From: Alphaproteobacteria bacterium 65-37
GTDB taxonomy: Bacteria; Pseudomonadota; Alphaproteobacteria; Reyranellales; Reyranellaceae
Direction: 5' to 3'
NCBI GenBank assembly: GCA_001897995.1
Contig: MKRV01000286.1
Coordinates: forward strand, 1 to 64,000
Length of the DNA: 64,000 nucleotides
Shown here: positions 1-9,012 of the stretch, in pieces
How positions within the stretch are numbered: position 1 is the stretch's first letter
Layout: each line of letters begins with the position of its first letter
The notes under the pieces: model-generated
The model's database searches: none
What the model was told of the DNA's origin: nothing
Seen by the model: the letters and a program-made list of their open reading frames with translations, nothing else
Made by a program: the position numbers and the translations under genes

Positions 1-478
1 CCAATATCGTCTGATGCTGCGCGATGAAGCGATGCCGTGCAGCACTCGAGGCGACACGCCATCGTCCCGCCCGAGCCGCGGTCGAGGACCTGAAGGGCAG
101 ATCCAGCTCCGATGCGTCGACGAGCAAGGTCGGCTGAAGAGCAAAGGACTGGACATCTGCCGCGGCGGCGCTGTGCATCGTGGCGCCCTCCCCTTGCCGC
201 ACCATCGCGAGATCGTCGCCGTCGATGTCGTTGCCGTTGACGGAGCAGTGCGAGCTGAAGATGTGCCAGATGCTGAAGTCGCGGGTCCGCTCACTGAGCG
301 TCAAGACGCTCGCTTGATCGACTTCCAGGCGTGTCAGAACGACCCCATCGAGCACGAGGTAGCGAAATCGCCCGCCGAATGATGGCCCCGAGTCGGCAAC
401 CAGCTGGCAGCTGGCGCCCGGTACGGCCTGGCCCAACTCCTCTTCGCTGGTCGTTGCAATTCGACGATAGAGATGCAT
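1..478 (-). CDS. AraC-like transcriptional regulator, N-terminal part (cut by window edge)
   Basis: An uninterrupted minus-strand frame of 159 codons starts at an ATG (476-478) and runs off the left edge. The protein begins MHLYRRIATTSEEELGQ and continues with GGRFRYLVLDGVVLTRLEVD, then an acidic stretch ending in a GDDLAMVRQGEG-like turn. That layout resembles the sensory beta-barrel half of AraC-family regulators that carry a C-terminal helix-turn-helix, but the DNA-binding half lies outside the window, so the family call is an inference. It is divergent from the Gfo/Idh/MocA gene at 667, with a 188-base gap able to hold both promoters. It could regulate that gene. Nothing else is recognisable in the gap. 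Confidence 0.5.
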   Translation of the reverse strand, partial: MHLYRRIATTSEEELGQAVPGASCQLVADSGPSFGGRFRYLVLDGVVLTRLEVDQASVLTLSERTRDFSIWHIFSSHCSVNGNDIDGDDLAMVRQGEGATMHSAAAADVQSFALQPTLLVDASELDLPFRSSTAARAGRWRVASSAARHRFIAQHQTIL

Positions 479-666
479 CGTCCCGATCGAAAGATCTCCG
501 GCCGACGGCCGGCGACCTCTCCCCCGCACAGTGGTTCCGCCTGGACCTTGCCACTTCTTGCACAACTTGGCGCGGATATTTTCCTATTGCCCATGCCGCA
601 TCGGGAGCGGTCAACGGGCGAGCGCGGCACGATCGGTGAGTGGCCAAAATACGCTAAGCTGACCCG

Positions 667-1629
667 ATGATCCGGATCGGCATCCTGGGGGCTGGAACGA
701 TGGCCGCCGTCCATGCAGCTGCCTATGCGCGCATGTCCGATATCGAAGTTGTCGGCGTGTTTGGCCGCACCCCCGGACGCGCCCGTGCTGTGGCGGCGAC
801 CTGCGGTGCCTCGCCGGTCGATGGGGCGGACGCCCTGATCAGGGCGCCGGACCTCGATGCCATCGACATCTGCCTTCCAAGCGCCCTGCACCCAGCCTTT
901 GCGATCTCGGCCCTCCAGCATGGCAAGCATGTCCTCTGCGAAACACCGATGGCGCTGAGCCTGGCCGAGGCCGAAAGCATGCGCGACGCCGCGCGACAGG
1001 CCGGTCGCCTGCTGCAGGTCGGGCTCCTCATGCGCTCGGTCGATGCCTACGCTCATGTGAAAGCCGCCGCGGAGTCGGGTCGGCACGGGCGCCTTCTCGG
1101 TCTTTCGGCCTGGCGCCTCGGTTCCTACCTGCATCCCAATGCCCCCGACCATAAGACCCATTACGGCGATCCTACGACCGAGTTGATGACCTTCGACTTC
1201 GACGTCGCCCTGTGGCTCATGGGCAGGCCGGCCCGGCTGCAGGCGCTGGGCGGAGGCACCGTCACCGCATTGCTCGGCTACGCCGACGGCGGACAGGCGA
1301 CCATCATGGCGAGCGGACTGATGCCGCCTGGGTCGCCCTTCACGGTGGGTTTCCGAGCCTTGTTCGAGCGTGCTGTCTTCAGGCTGGAAACCACTTTCGA
1401 CCAGATCCCGCCACGTAGCGCCTTCACCGTGGCGACAGTCGATGCCGCGGCAACCGCTGTCGCTCTGACGCCACGTGATCCCTACGACGTCGAACTTCGC
1501 CATTTCATCGACTGCATCGTCGGCAGCGGCGACCTGGCGCTGCTCGACGCCGATCGCGCGATCGAGGCGCTCCACCTGTCCCTGGCGACCCAGCGCGCAC
1601 TCGCCGACGGACAGCCCGTCATACTTTGA
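667..1629 (+). CDS. Gfo/Idh/MocA family oxidoreductase, atypical active site
   Basis: 320 residues. The N-terminal Rossmann fold has the dinucleotide motif GILGAGTMA at 5-13, and the family's alpha/beta C-terminal domain follows. The family normally oxidises or reduces sugars and inositols with NAD(P), using the Lys of an EKP motif and the His of an HxxD motif. Here the EKP position reads CETPMA (Thr93 for Lys). By hand alignment the HxxD position reads FDFD (Phe176 for His, Asp179 kept). The nucleotide-binding half looks intact, so the protein probably still binds cofactor but may catalyse something different or act as a sensor. The next gene, a flavin monooxygenase, starts 53 bases downstream and may be co-transcribed. 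Substrate unknown. Confidence 0.85.
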   Translation: MIRIGILGAGTMAAVHAAAYARMSDIEVVGVFGRTPGRARAVAATCGASPVDGADALIRAPDLDAIDICLPSALHPAFAISALQHGKHVLCETPMALSLAEAESMRDAARQAGRLLQVGLLMRSVDAYAHVKAAAESGRHGRLLGLSAWRLGSYLHPNAPDHKTHYGDPTTELMTFDFDVALWLMGRPARLQALGGGTVTALLGYADGGQATIMASGLMPPGSPFTVGFRALFERAVFRLETTFDQIPPRSAFTVATVDAAATAVALTPRDPYDVELRHFIDCIVGSGDLALLDADRAIEALHLSLATQRALADGQPVIL

Positions 1630-1682
1630 GACGGTGTAAGGTCGGCCGCCGACCATCAGCACCAGCGCCATCAGGACAACGA

Positions 1683-3017
1683 ATGACCCAAGAGGCCGAA
1701 CCACCCTCCCGCCGCCAGATGCGCCTCGGCGTCTTCGTCCAGGCGCCCGGACACCATGTCGGCGGCTGGCGGCATCCTGACGCCACGGTCGAGGGCTGGC
1801 CCAACCTGTCGCTGATGCAGCACATCGCGGCCGCGGCCGAGCGCGGCAAGTTCGACATGTTCTTCCTGGGCGATGGCTTCGCCACCGGCTACGACGAGCA
1901 TCCCTCGACCATCGGCAAGTTCGAGCCGCTCACGCTGCTCGCCGCACTCGCCATGGGCACGAGCAGGATCGGCCTCGCCGCCACCGCCTCGACGACCTAC
2001 GCCGAGCCTTACCATGTGGCGCGCGGTTTCGCGTCGCTCGACCATATCTCAGGCGGCCGGGCGGCCTGGAACGTGGTGACGACGGCCTATGCCAAGTCGA
2101 GCGCCGTGTTCGGCCGACAGCATCCGCCGCATGCCGAGCGCTACGCGATCGCCGAGGAATTCGTCGAAGCCTGCCGCCTGCTGTGGGACAGCTGGGACGA
2201 CGACGCCTTCATCGGCGACAAGACGGCCGGCCGGTTCGTGCGCCCGGGCAGCCTTCGTATTCCGAGCTTCAAGGGCCGCTATTTCGCTGTCGAAGGCGCG
2301 CTCAACGTGCCGCGTTCGCCGCAGGGCCATCCGGTGCTGATCCAGGCCGGGTCGTCCGGCCCCGGCCAGGCCCTGGCCGCCCGCATCGCCGACGTCGTCT
2401 TCACCGCGCAGAACGACCTGGCCGAAGCCCGCGCCTTCTACGATGGCATGAAGGCCCAGCTCATCCGGCAAGGGCGCAGCGCCCAGTCGGCGCTCGTCAT
2501 GCCGGGCGTCATGCCGGTCATCGGACGCACCGAGCAGGAAGCCCGGGAAATCTTCGCCGAGCTCAACCGCAACATCGACACGGCGCAGGCCTTCACGGTC
2601 CTCTCCGAACGCCTGGGGGCCGACATGTCGCCCCATCCACTCGATGGCCCCGTGCCTGATGTGCCGGAGACCGAGCATCTCAAGAGTCGTGCCGCTCTCC
2701 TGATCCAGATGGCCCGACGCGAGAATCTCACCTTGCGCGACCTCTTCTACCGGGTTGCCGCGGCGCGCGGCCACCTGCTGCCGGTCGGCACACCGGTCCA
2801 GATCGCCGATCTGCTGGAGCGCTGGTTCGAGGCGGGCGCCGCCGACGGCTTCAACCTGATGCCGCCGTTCTTTCCCGGCCAATTCGACGCTTTCGTTGAT
2901 CTCGTGGTACCGATCCTGCAGGAACGAGGCCTGTTTCGGGCCGATTATACGGGCACGACGTTGCGTGACCATCTCGGCCTGACGAGGAAGGCCAGGCCCC
3001 AGTTCACGGATCACTGA
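1683..3017 (+). CDS. FMN-dependent monooxygenase, NtaA/SnaA/DszA/MoxC type
   Basis: 444 residues from the ATG at 1683, which has an AGGA element 8-9 bases upstream. An open stretch of 19 codons before it is unlikely to be translated. The protein opens MRLGVFVQAPGHHVGGWRHP, the typical first strand of the bacterial-luciferase-like class, followed by SRIGLAATASTTYAEPYHVA and ISGGRAAWNVVTT, which are family hallmarks. Relatives take reduced FMN from a partner reductase and oxidise aminopolycarboxylates, sulfones, sulfonates or similar compounds. No flavin reductase gene is adjacent. The 3' end overlaps the opposing PepSY gene by 7 bases. Subfamily substrate cannot be read from sequence. Confidence 0.9.
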   Translation: MTQEAEPPSRRQMRLGVFVQAPGHHVGGWRHPDATVEGWPNLSLMQHIAAAAERGKFDMFFLGDGFATGYDEHPSTIGKFEPLTLLAALAMGTSRIGLAATASTTYAEPYHVARGFASLDHISGGRAAWNVVTTAYAKSSAVFGRQHPPHAERYAIAEEFVEACRLLWDSWDDDAFIGDKTAGRFVRPGSLRIPSFKGRYFAVEGALNVPRSPQGHPVLIQAGSSGPGQALAARIADVVFTAQNDLAEARAFYDGMKAQLIRQGRSAQSALVMPGVMPVIGRTEQEAREIFAELNRNIDTAQAFTVLSERLGADMSPHPLDGPVPDVPETEHLKSRAALLIQMARRENLTLRDLFYRVAAARGHLLPVGTPVQIADLLERWFEAGAADGFNLMPPFFPGQFDAFVDLVVPILQERGLFRADYTGTTLRDHLGLTRKARPQFTDH

Positions 3018-4534
3018 ACGGCGTCTCGTCGGTTCTTCGACAGGCGCGACGCCGTTACGATGGCAACAGCGGCGCCCAGCAGCAGCAGAACGTCCGTGCC
3101 GCCGACCGGCCAAAGATGGGAATGCACCAGGCTGCGGCCGAGATGGTCGCCCGTGGTGATCCAGTTCAAGCCGACCGCAGCAATCGCAAGCACGCCGATC
3201 GCCCGGCATTGCTCGCGCCAGGCCTGGGCCGGCCTCGACCAGGCATGGCCGAAGCTCGCAAGCCAGGCGAGAAGGAACGCCCAGATCTCGAGCGCGCTGC
3301 GGTCCTGCCCTAACCACGTCGCGTCCATCGGCAAGAGACGATTGGCGATGAAGAAGACCAGCGTGGCGATCACGATGCCGCTCACGCTCCCCACCGTCAT
3401 GCCTTCGACGAACCGGAAGCCCGACAAGCCGTATCGCATGAACCGCTTGCGACGCGATTCGAGCCAGAAAAGGTAGCCGGTTGCGATGGTGACGCATCCG
3501 GCGAGACCTAGGCCGAAGTAGAGCCAGCGCAGCGACCAGTGACGAAACCTGATGAGATGAAAGCCGACAATGAAGCGCTGGATCGCGGCGACTGGCTGCA
3601 TTTCGGTACGCTGATGCAGGGACGCGCCCGTCGTACCGTCGAAGTAGATCAGATCACCCGACAGGCTGACCCTGTCTTCGAAAGGGCGGCTCACCTGCAC
3701 GTAGGCCGCGGCATCACCCGGCAGACGCACGACGACGGCGCGCGGCAGCTCCCCGCCCCACCGGCTGCGGGCTTCCGACACCATGGCGTCGAGCGACCCC
3801 AGTTCACCGGGCTTGTTCAGTCGTGGCCGGGAGAAATCTCCGATCTCCTCGGTCACGAAGGTACGGCGGTCCGGGTAGAACATCCGCCAGCTGCTCTGAA
3901 AATAGATCGAATAAAAGAAGATCAGGCCGGAAAGCGTGATAGCGATGTGAAACGGCAACGCCAGGACACCGGCGACATTGTGCAGATCGAGGATCGCGCG
4001 GCGCGGCTGCCGGTCGGCCCTGAATGTGAAGAAGTCGGCAAAGAACTTGCGATGGACAACGACGCCGGACACACAGAGCAGCAGCATCGCCATTGATGCG
4101 AGGCCGACGATCCAAACGCCGATGTCCCAGCCGCGGACATGCAGCATGTAGTGGAAGGGATAGATGAAGCCCGATGCCGCCCGCGTGCCGGAATCCGGCA
4201 ATGTCGCCCCCGTCGCCGGATCGAGGTAGCGTACGACCAGGCCTGATCGATCGCGCCAGGCCAGCCGGAACACCGGCTGCCGCTCGCTCGGCAGGATGAT
4301 CGCGACAAAGGACGACCGGGCACGTCCGGCATCGGCAATAGACGGGCGGAGGACATCCAGGGTCGGCGGGTCTCGCGGCAGGGCGAGACGCAGCTCCGGC
4401 ATCATCCAGCGGTCGATCTCGCGGTCGAAAACCGAAAGCGTGCCCGTCCAGAAGATCGCGAACAGCAGGCTCCCCAGTACGACGCCCGCCCAGGTATGGA
4501 CCCAGTTCATCGACGCCCGGAACGCCGGCTCCAT
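3011..4534 (-). CDS. PepSY-associated transmembrane protein, candidate ferrisiderophore reductase
   Basis: 507 residues. A first membrane helix lies near 10-33 (after MNWVHTWAGVVLG), followed by a periplasmic PepSY-like segment, helices around 155-180 and 205-230 with conserved His residues (DLHNVAG, PFHIAI), a second periplasmic region, and about four more helices to the C-terminus. This is the layout of PepSY_TM proteins such as the FoxB/FpvG group, which release iron from ferric siderophores by reduction. It starts 9 bases after the TonB receptor stop, so it is very likely in the same transcript as the FecI-FecR-receptor unit. That context, rather than any single residue, supports the iron-reductase role. 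Confidence 0.85.
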   Translation of the reverse strand: MEPAFRASMNWVHTWAGVVLGSLLFAIFWTGTLSVFDREIDRWMMPELRLALPRDPPTLDVLRPSIADAGRARSSFVAIILPSERQPVFRLAWRDRSGLVVRYLDPATGATLPDSGTRAASGFIYPFHYMLHVRGWDIGVWIVGLASMAMLLLCVSGVVVHRKFFADFFTFRADRQPRRAILDLHNVAGVLALPFHIAITLSGLIFFYSIYFQSSWRMFYPDRRTFVTEEIGDFSRPRLNKPGELGSLDAMVSEARSRWGGELPRAVVVRLPGDAAAYVQVSRPFEDRVSLSGDLIYFDGTTGASLHQRTEMQPVAAIQRFIVGFHLIRFRHWSLRWLYFGLGLAGCVTIATGYLFWLESRRKRFMRYGLSGFRFVEGMTVGSVSGIVIATLVFFIANRLLPMDATWLGQDRSALEIWAFLLAWLASFGHAWSRPAQAWREQCRAIGVLAIAAVGLNWITTGDHLGRSLVHSHLWPVGGTDVLLLLGAAVAIVTASRLSKNRRDAVQ

Positions 4535-4543
4535 ATTCGATGC

Positions 4544-7078
4544 TCAGAAATCGGCCGTCAGCGACAGGCGGAAGGTGCGCGGCGCACCGAGGCTCAAGGT
4601 GGACGCTGCGGATCCGGTCTCCCAGTAATTGGCATCGAGGAGGTTCTCGACGGAGAACCGGGCAACGATCGGCTTGCCGGTCGGGCTGCGCACCGGCTCG
4701 AAGGCATAGCGCAACCCAACGTCGAGGCGCGTCCAGTCCGGCAGGCTGCGCCGCGGCCAGGTAGTGTCGATATATTGCGAGCTGGTATAGACGGCGCGCC
4801 CGGTCAGCGTGAGGCCGCGGACGAACGGCGTATCCCATTCGCCCGCAAGGTTGAGCTGGAAGGTCGGCGAAAAGGGCGCGACCCAGCCGTCGGTCAGACC
4901 ACCCTGCGTCTTGGTGAGCACGCCATCGAGCAGCATGAAGCCACCCAGGAGGCGCACTCCTTCCATCGGTTCACCGAAGACATTGAACTCCAGGCCCTGA
5001 TTGCGTTGCTCTCCGGACAGCATGAGCTTGTTGGTCGCCACGTCGGTGATCGTGCTCGGCTGCGTGATCTGGAACAGGCTGAGGGTCGTGGTGAAACGCC
5101 CCCAGTCGACTTTCACGCCGGTCTCCCACTGTGTCGACTTGAAGGGTGGGAAGACCTCGCCGGCATTGGCAAAAGTCGATCCGACGATCGTGCCTGGACG
5201 AAGCCCCTGGATGAAATTGCCGTAGAACGAGACATTCTTCCAGGGCTTGAAGACCAGAGCCACGGCGGGCGTGAGCGCACTCTGGTCGTAGCTGTCGGCC
5301 TCCAAACCGGTCGTCGGATTGTAGTTGGTGGCCGTCACCCGCTGCAGGCGCGCACCGACGGTGAGCTGGATGCGATTGTCGGCGGCCGACAGTGTATCGG
5401 CAAGGGCGAGGCTCGACAGCGTCTCGATGCTCGTCTTGTTGGCCGCCCCGATCGGAATGTTGGGTCGCGCGATGACGTTCGGGTTGTAGATGTTGGTGTT
5501 GTAGGTCGCTCCATTGACCGTCACCGCACCGGTCTCCTGACGAAAGGCCGTAGCGGCAAAGGCGAATTCATGGTCGATCGGCCCGGTGCGGACCCTGGCG
5601 CGCAGACCGGCCTCGCTAGTCTGATAAGTCTGGTACTGGCTGAACGTGCTGGCCGTCACTGTGGCGTTGCCGTTGAAGTTGGAGACAGTGAGGTTGGTGC
5701 TCCCGGCCAGTCGCTGCGCACGGTAGTCGTGCGCACCTATGGTCGCGTAAGCCGTCACGGTCTCGGTGAGATCGACCTCGGCACGCAGCACGCCGAAGAG
5801 ATCCTTGTGATCCTGATAGTTCCACGGCTGTCCCGGATTCTTCCGAGCGTTCGGCGCATAGGGCAACGCCACATTGGCGCCGACGCCAAGATAGGGGATC
5901 AAGCCGCCGATATAGCGATACTGGTATCCGAGATCGGCCGCGACACGGACCCGCTCGCCGCGATAGTCGAGTCCCACGATGTTCAGGAAGCGCTGATCGG
6001 AGTTTCCCTCGATGGCCGTTTGGCCGGCGCGGGCGACACTGTTGAAGCGGACACCGATCTGCTTCTCGTCGCCGAACCGACGTGCGACATCCAGATGTCC
6101 GCTGACCTGGCCCGCCGAGGCATAGCCGGCCGTCAACTGCGTCAGACCCTGATCTGGCGCGCGCTTGGGCACGAGATTGATGGTGCCGCCGACGCCGCCA
6201 CCCGGCGGCATGCCGTAGATCATCGCGGTGGGGCCCTTCAGCACTTCGACGCGATCAGCCAGTTCCGCCATGATCGAGCTGGTTGGCAGCACGCCGTAGA
6301 GGCCGCCATAGGCCGTGGTCGCGCTGCCCACCGGGAAGCCACGAATGCGCACGGTATCGGTTCCGGGGCCGCCATCGGGGAAATAGGAGCGCACCGAGGG
6401 ATCGTCGATCAGAACGTCCCGGATCGTCTTCGCCTGCTGATTCTGAACTTTCTCAGCTGTAAAATTCGTCTGATTGAACGGCGTATCCATCACCTCGCGG
6501 TTGCCCAGCAACCCGAGCTGACCGCCCTTGGCCACCTGCCCGCCGGCATAGGGCGGCGGTACATTGTCGATCAGCGCCTGCGAGGGGACGGAATAGCCCT
6601 GCACCTGGACGGGATCGAGATGGACCGCGCCAGGCAAACCGCTGGCTCCCGGTCGCTCGAGCGCCACCGTGGTGGCATTCGTGAACCGGAACACCAGACC
6701 GGTGCCGGACAGGAGACGCGCCAGCGCCTCGCCCGGTGGCAGGCTGCCGATAACCCCAGGGCTTCTCAGCGCGGCCGTGAGCGTACCCTCGGCGACAACC
6801 TGCAGGCCGGATTGGTAGCCGAACTGAACAAGCGCATCGGCAAGCGACTGCGCAGGAATGTTGAAAGACCGCGCCTGCTGCGCAAAGGCCGTGCCCATCG
6901 CGAGCGGGACGATCACGGCGGTGCTGCAGAAAGCAACGGCCGCAGCCAGCAGCGACACACCGATGCGCCGGGCCCGCGATACCGCCGGCCCCTTCACCCC
7001 TTCGTCGTCCCCATTCACCTGCGATCTCCCCAACACGAAACTGAGGAGACCGAGCTGCCAGTGGCGATTGCTTCTCAA
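4544..7078 (-). CDS. TonB-dependent siderophore receptor with signalling domain (FecA type)
   Basis: 844 residues. The signal peptide (SLLAAAVAFCSTAVIV region, ending near FAQQA) sits after a longer than usual N-terminus, so the true start may lie further in. A secretin/TonB N-terminal signalling domain follows (FNIPAQSLADALVQFGYQSG). Then come a plug domain (VMDTPFNQTNFTAEKV, VRIRGFPVG, RVEVLKGPTAMIYG, GGTINLVPK) and a long outer-membrane beta-barrel ending in Phe (LSLTADF). The barrel imports a ferric siderophore using TonB energy. The signalling domain touches the anti-sigma protein. It follows fecR by 78 bases and sits in the order fecI-fecR-receptor, as in surface-signalling systems. The siderophore cannot be inferred. 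Confidence 0.95.
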   Translation of the reverse strand: MRSNRHWQLGLLSFVLGRSQVNGDDEGVKGPAVSRARRIGVSLLAAAVAFCSTAVIVPLAMGTAFAQQARSFNIPAQSLADALVQFGYQSGLQVVAEGTLTAALRSPGVIGSLPPGEALARLLSGTGLVFRFTNATTVALERPGASGLPGAVHLDPVQVQGYSVPSQALIDNVPPPYAGGQVAKGGQLGLLGNREVMDTPFNQTNFTAEKVQNQQAKTIRDVLIDDPSVRSYFPDGGPGTDTVRIRGFPVGSATTAYGGLYGVLPTSSIMAELADRVEVLKGPTAMIYGMPPGGGVGGTINLVPKRAPDQGLTQLTAGYASAGQVSGHLDVARRFGDEKQIGVRFNSVARAGQTAIEGNSDQRFLNIVGLDYRGERVRVAADLGYQYRYIGGLIPYLGVGANVALPYAPNARKNPGQPWNYQDHKDLFGVLRAEVDLTETVTAYATIGAHDYRAQRLAGSTNLTVSNFNGNATVTASTFSQYQTYQTSEAGLRARVRTGPIDHEFAFAATAFRQETGAVTVNGATYNTNIYNPNVIARPNIPIGAANKTSIETLSSLALADTLSAADNRIQLTVGARLQRVTATNYNPTTGLEADSYDQSALTPAVALVFKPWKNVSFYGNFIQGLRPGTIVGSTFANAGEVFPPFKSTQWETGVKVDWGRFTTTLSLFQITQPSTITDVATNKLMLSGEQRNQGLEFNVFGEPMEGVRLLGGFMLLDGVLTKTQGGLTDGWVAPFSPTFQLNLAGEWDTPFVRGLTLTGRAVYTSSQYIDTTWPRRSLPDWTRLDVGLRYAFEPVRSPTGKPIVARFSVENLLDANYWETGSAASTLSLGAPRTFRLSLTADF

Positions 7079-7156
7079 CCGCTCCAGGCTCCTTGCGGCA
7101 TTGACGAGATGAGGCGAGGTGTTTTTCCGAAAAAAGTCTCAGCAGCGCGCCGATGC

Positions 7157-8095
7157 CTATCCCTTTGCAACGACCAGCAGCCAGGGCGTGACCTTGATGA
7201 CGCGCCCCCCTTGGGGAACGACCAGCGCCTCCAGCGCCCGTACCGGATCGCTGGCATCGAATACGCCCGTCACGGGCTGACGCCCGACGCTGCCGTCGGC
7301 GATGACGATGCGGCCGCCGAACCAAGGGCGAATCCGGTCGACAACCTCAGAGACCGGCCGATTGCGAGCAGCAATCCGAACATCGGGCCCGACCACCAGG
7401 AAGTCGGGCAGATCGGCGCCCTTCTCGACGGTACCGCCGGTTCCGATGCGCACCCAGTCACCGGCCCGCAGGTCGAAGACCTCGGCTTTCCCGGAGTCGA
7501 CCCGGACATGACCGCTGCCTACCGCGATCGACGTGCCGTCGCCGCGCCTTGAAACATCGAACCGTGTTCCCAGCACCGTCACCGTCGTGTCGCCCGCGAC
7601 GACGCGAAACGGCCGCGCCTTGTCAGGCGCGACATCGAACAACGCCTCGCCTGCCAGAAGCTCGACCTTGCGCTCGCCGCCGACAAAGGCCAGGCGGATT
7701 GCGCTGTCGGGTCCGAGCCGCACCGTGCTGCCATCGTCGAGTTGCAACGTCTCGATTTCGGCCGTAGCGGTCAGATGATCGGCCTGGAAGCGCACGGTCA
7801 GGGTCGGCCCCAAAATCATCAGGAGGCAGGCGGCAATCGCCAGCACCGCCGCCACCGGACGCCATCCTCCGAGCAAACCCGGCCGATGCAGCGTAGGAGC
7901 TGCCGTCTGGTCGTTGCCTGCCATCGCCAGCAGATCGCCTGTGCGGGCCACGCTCCGCCAAGCGACGGCGTTCGCCGGCGCAGCGTCGAGCCAGGCTCGA
8001 AATCTGGTCAGGCAGGCCTCATCGCCGGGATCCTCATCGAGGAGGATCAACCAGCTTGCGGCTTCCCGACGGGCACGGTCGGCGTCAGTGTCCAT
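7157..8095 (-). CDS. fecR: FecR-family anti-sigma factor / signal transducer
   Basis: 312 residues from ATG 8095. An open extension of 19 codons upstream lies inside the sigma gene and is unlikely to be used. The N-terminal cytoplasmic domain (RREAASWLILLDEDP, FRAWLDAAPANAVAW) is the DUF4880/FecR_N region that holds the sigma factor. A single membrane helix lies at about 80-100 (AAVLAIAACLLMILG). The periplasmic FecR domain follows (LDDGSTVRLGPDSAI, GEALFDVA, RPFRVVAGDTTVTVLGT-like), with a C-terminal STN-binding region. The start overlaps the sigma gene by 11 bases, indicating translational coupling. It relays receptor occupancy to the ECF sigma factor. Confidence 0.93.
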   Translation of the reverse strand: MDTDADRARREAASWLILLDEDPGDEACLTRFRAWLDAAPANAVAWRSVARTGDLLAMAGNDQTAAPTLHRPGLLGGWRPVAAVLAIAACLLMILGPTLTVRFQADHLTATAEIETLQLDDGSTVRLGPDSAIRLAFVGGERKVELLAGEALFDVAPDKARPFRVVAGDTTVTVLGTRFDVSRRGDGTSIAVGSGHVRVDSGKAEVFDLRAGDWVRIGTGGTVEKGADLPDFLVVGPDVRIAARNRPVSEVVDRIRPWFGGRIVIADGSVGRQPVTGVFDASDPVRALEALVVPQGGRVIKVTPWLLVVAKG

Positions 8096-8645
8096 GAGAC
8101 GAAGACGTTGTCGCGTGGGCCTTTTTTCCGCGCAACCGGTCACAATGAGCAATGCCCTCGACGATCAGGGCATGCGTTCGCGTGATAGAGAGGCCGAGAT
8201 GATCGGCGACCTCGCGGAGCTTGCGCCCCTCGATGCGGTTCATCCGTACCGCCGTTCGGGTCCGTTCAGGCAGTTCCGCCAGGGCATCTAGAACCGCTCG
8301 AAGTTCGTCGCGCGCCAGGGTCGCGCGTTCCGGCGACGGTTGCTCATCCGCCAGGGTCACGGCATCGATCTCGAAGGCGAGCCGGGCCGTTTCGCGAGAC
8401 AGGGTCCGGCGTGCGTCGATCGCGAGGTTGCGGACAAGGCGGTAGAGATAGGCGACGGGTTCCTGGATCAGCGCGAGGTCATCCGCCCGAGAGAGCCTGA
8501 ACCACGCCTCCTGCACGACGTCCTCGGCCTGTGCTCGGCCGCCCGCAATGGCACTGGCATAGGCGACCAACGCCGAGCGATGCATTCTGTAGATGCGCAA
8601 AACGCCCCGCTCGCCTTCAGACACCGCACCCCCAATTGCGAACAA
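8085..8645 (-). CDS. fecI: ECF RNA polymerase sigma factor, FecI-like
   Basis: 186 residues. Region 2 is visible at about 20-85 (YRMHRSALVAYASAIAG, AEDVVQEAWFRL, YLYRLVRNLAIDARR). Region 4 lies at about 118-170 (LAELPERTRTAVRMNRIEG, REVADHLGLS, helix-turn-helix). The end is His-rich (TTSSSHGH). As in other FecI proteins it should direct transcription of the downstream receptor gene when FecR is triggered through the outer membrane. It is the first gene of a four-gene minus-strand run (sigma, anti-sigma, receptor, PepSY protein). The 178-base gap to the SRP RNA holds its promoter. A Fur box was not convincingly visible. Confidence 0.92.
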   Translation of the reverse strand: MFAIGGAVSEGERGVLRIYRMHRSALVAYASAIAGGRAQAEDVVQEAWFRLSRADDLALIQEPVAYLYRLVRNLAIDARRTLSRETARLAFEIDAVTLADEQPSPERATLARDELRAVLDALAELPERTRTAVRMNRIEGRKLREVADHLGLSITRTHALIVEGIAHCDRLRGKKAHATTSSSHGH

Positions 8646-8785
8646 TTCGCAATCGCTTCTAGCGGACGGCCAACCTGCGCGGCAAGTGAGTTTGCTTCGT
8701 CGTGCATCGCCGACCTTCTGATAAGGCCGATTCCTTCACGAAATCATAGCGTTACATGACTTCCACAAAGGGATCACTTCAGGCC

Positions 8786-8816
8786 TTGCGCGAGGCGCTG
8801 CGACTCCTGATATAAC
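8786..8816 (+). promoter_or_regulatory. Candidate sigma-70 promoter of the SRP RNA
   Basis: TTGCGC at 8786-8791 and TATAAC at 8811-8816, 19 bases apart, lie 8-9 bases before the predicted first base of the SRP RNA. The -10 match is good. The -35 match is partial and the spacing slightly long. Inferred from position and sequence only. Confidence 0.5.
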
Positions 8817-8823
8817 GGCCCCG

Positions 8824-8923
8824 AGGGGCCGGTGTGGGCGAAGCAGTCGCCAACCCGGTCAGATCCGGAAGGAAGCAGCCGTAACGAATTCGCTTCGGGT
8901 CATGCCGGTCTCTCACCCGTGCT
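8824..8923 (+). ncRNA. ffs: Signal recognition particle RNA, small (4.5S) bacterial type
   Basis: The universally conserved SRP core is present: GGTCAGATCCGGAAGGAAGC followed by AGCC at about 8858-8881, forming the Ffh-binding tetraloop and asymmetric loop. The flanks pair as a long hairpin: GGTGTGGG near the 5' end against CTCTCACC near the 3' end. CTTTT after the last paired bases may end transcription. Length is about 100 nt, as for alphaproteobacterial 4.5S RNAs. The RNA binds Ffh and takes part in co-translational membrane targeting. Its position just upstream of dnaX is common in this class. Ends are estimated to within a few bases. Confidence 0.9.
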
Positions 8924-9012
8924 TTTGCGCGCGCCGCCGCGGGAGCCGGGCCGCCCAGGCGCGATGACCGCCGGGCCTAAGGGGCCACGGCGCACCACCG
9001 GGTAGGACCGCC

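Noticed and set aside
4496-7552. A 1018-codon open frame on the plus strand
   Set aside because: It lies antisense to the TonB receptor and FecR genes, has Arg/Asp/Gly/His-rich composition typical of an opposite-strand shadow in GC-rich DNA, and shows no family motif.
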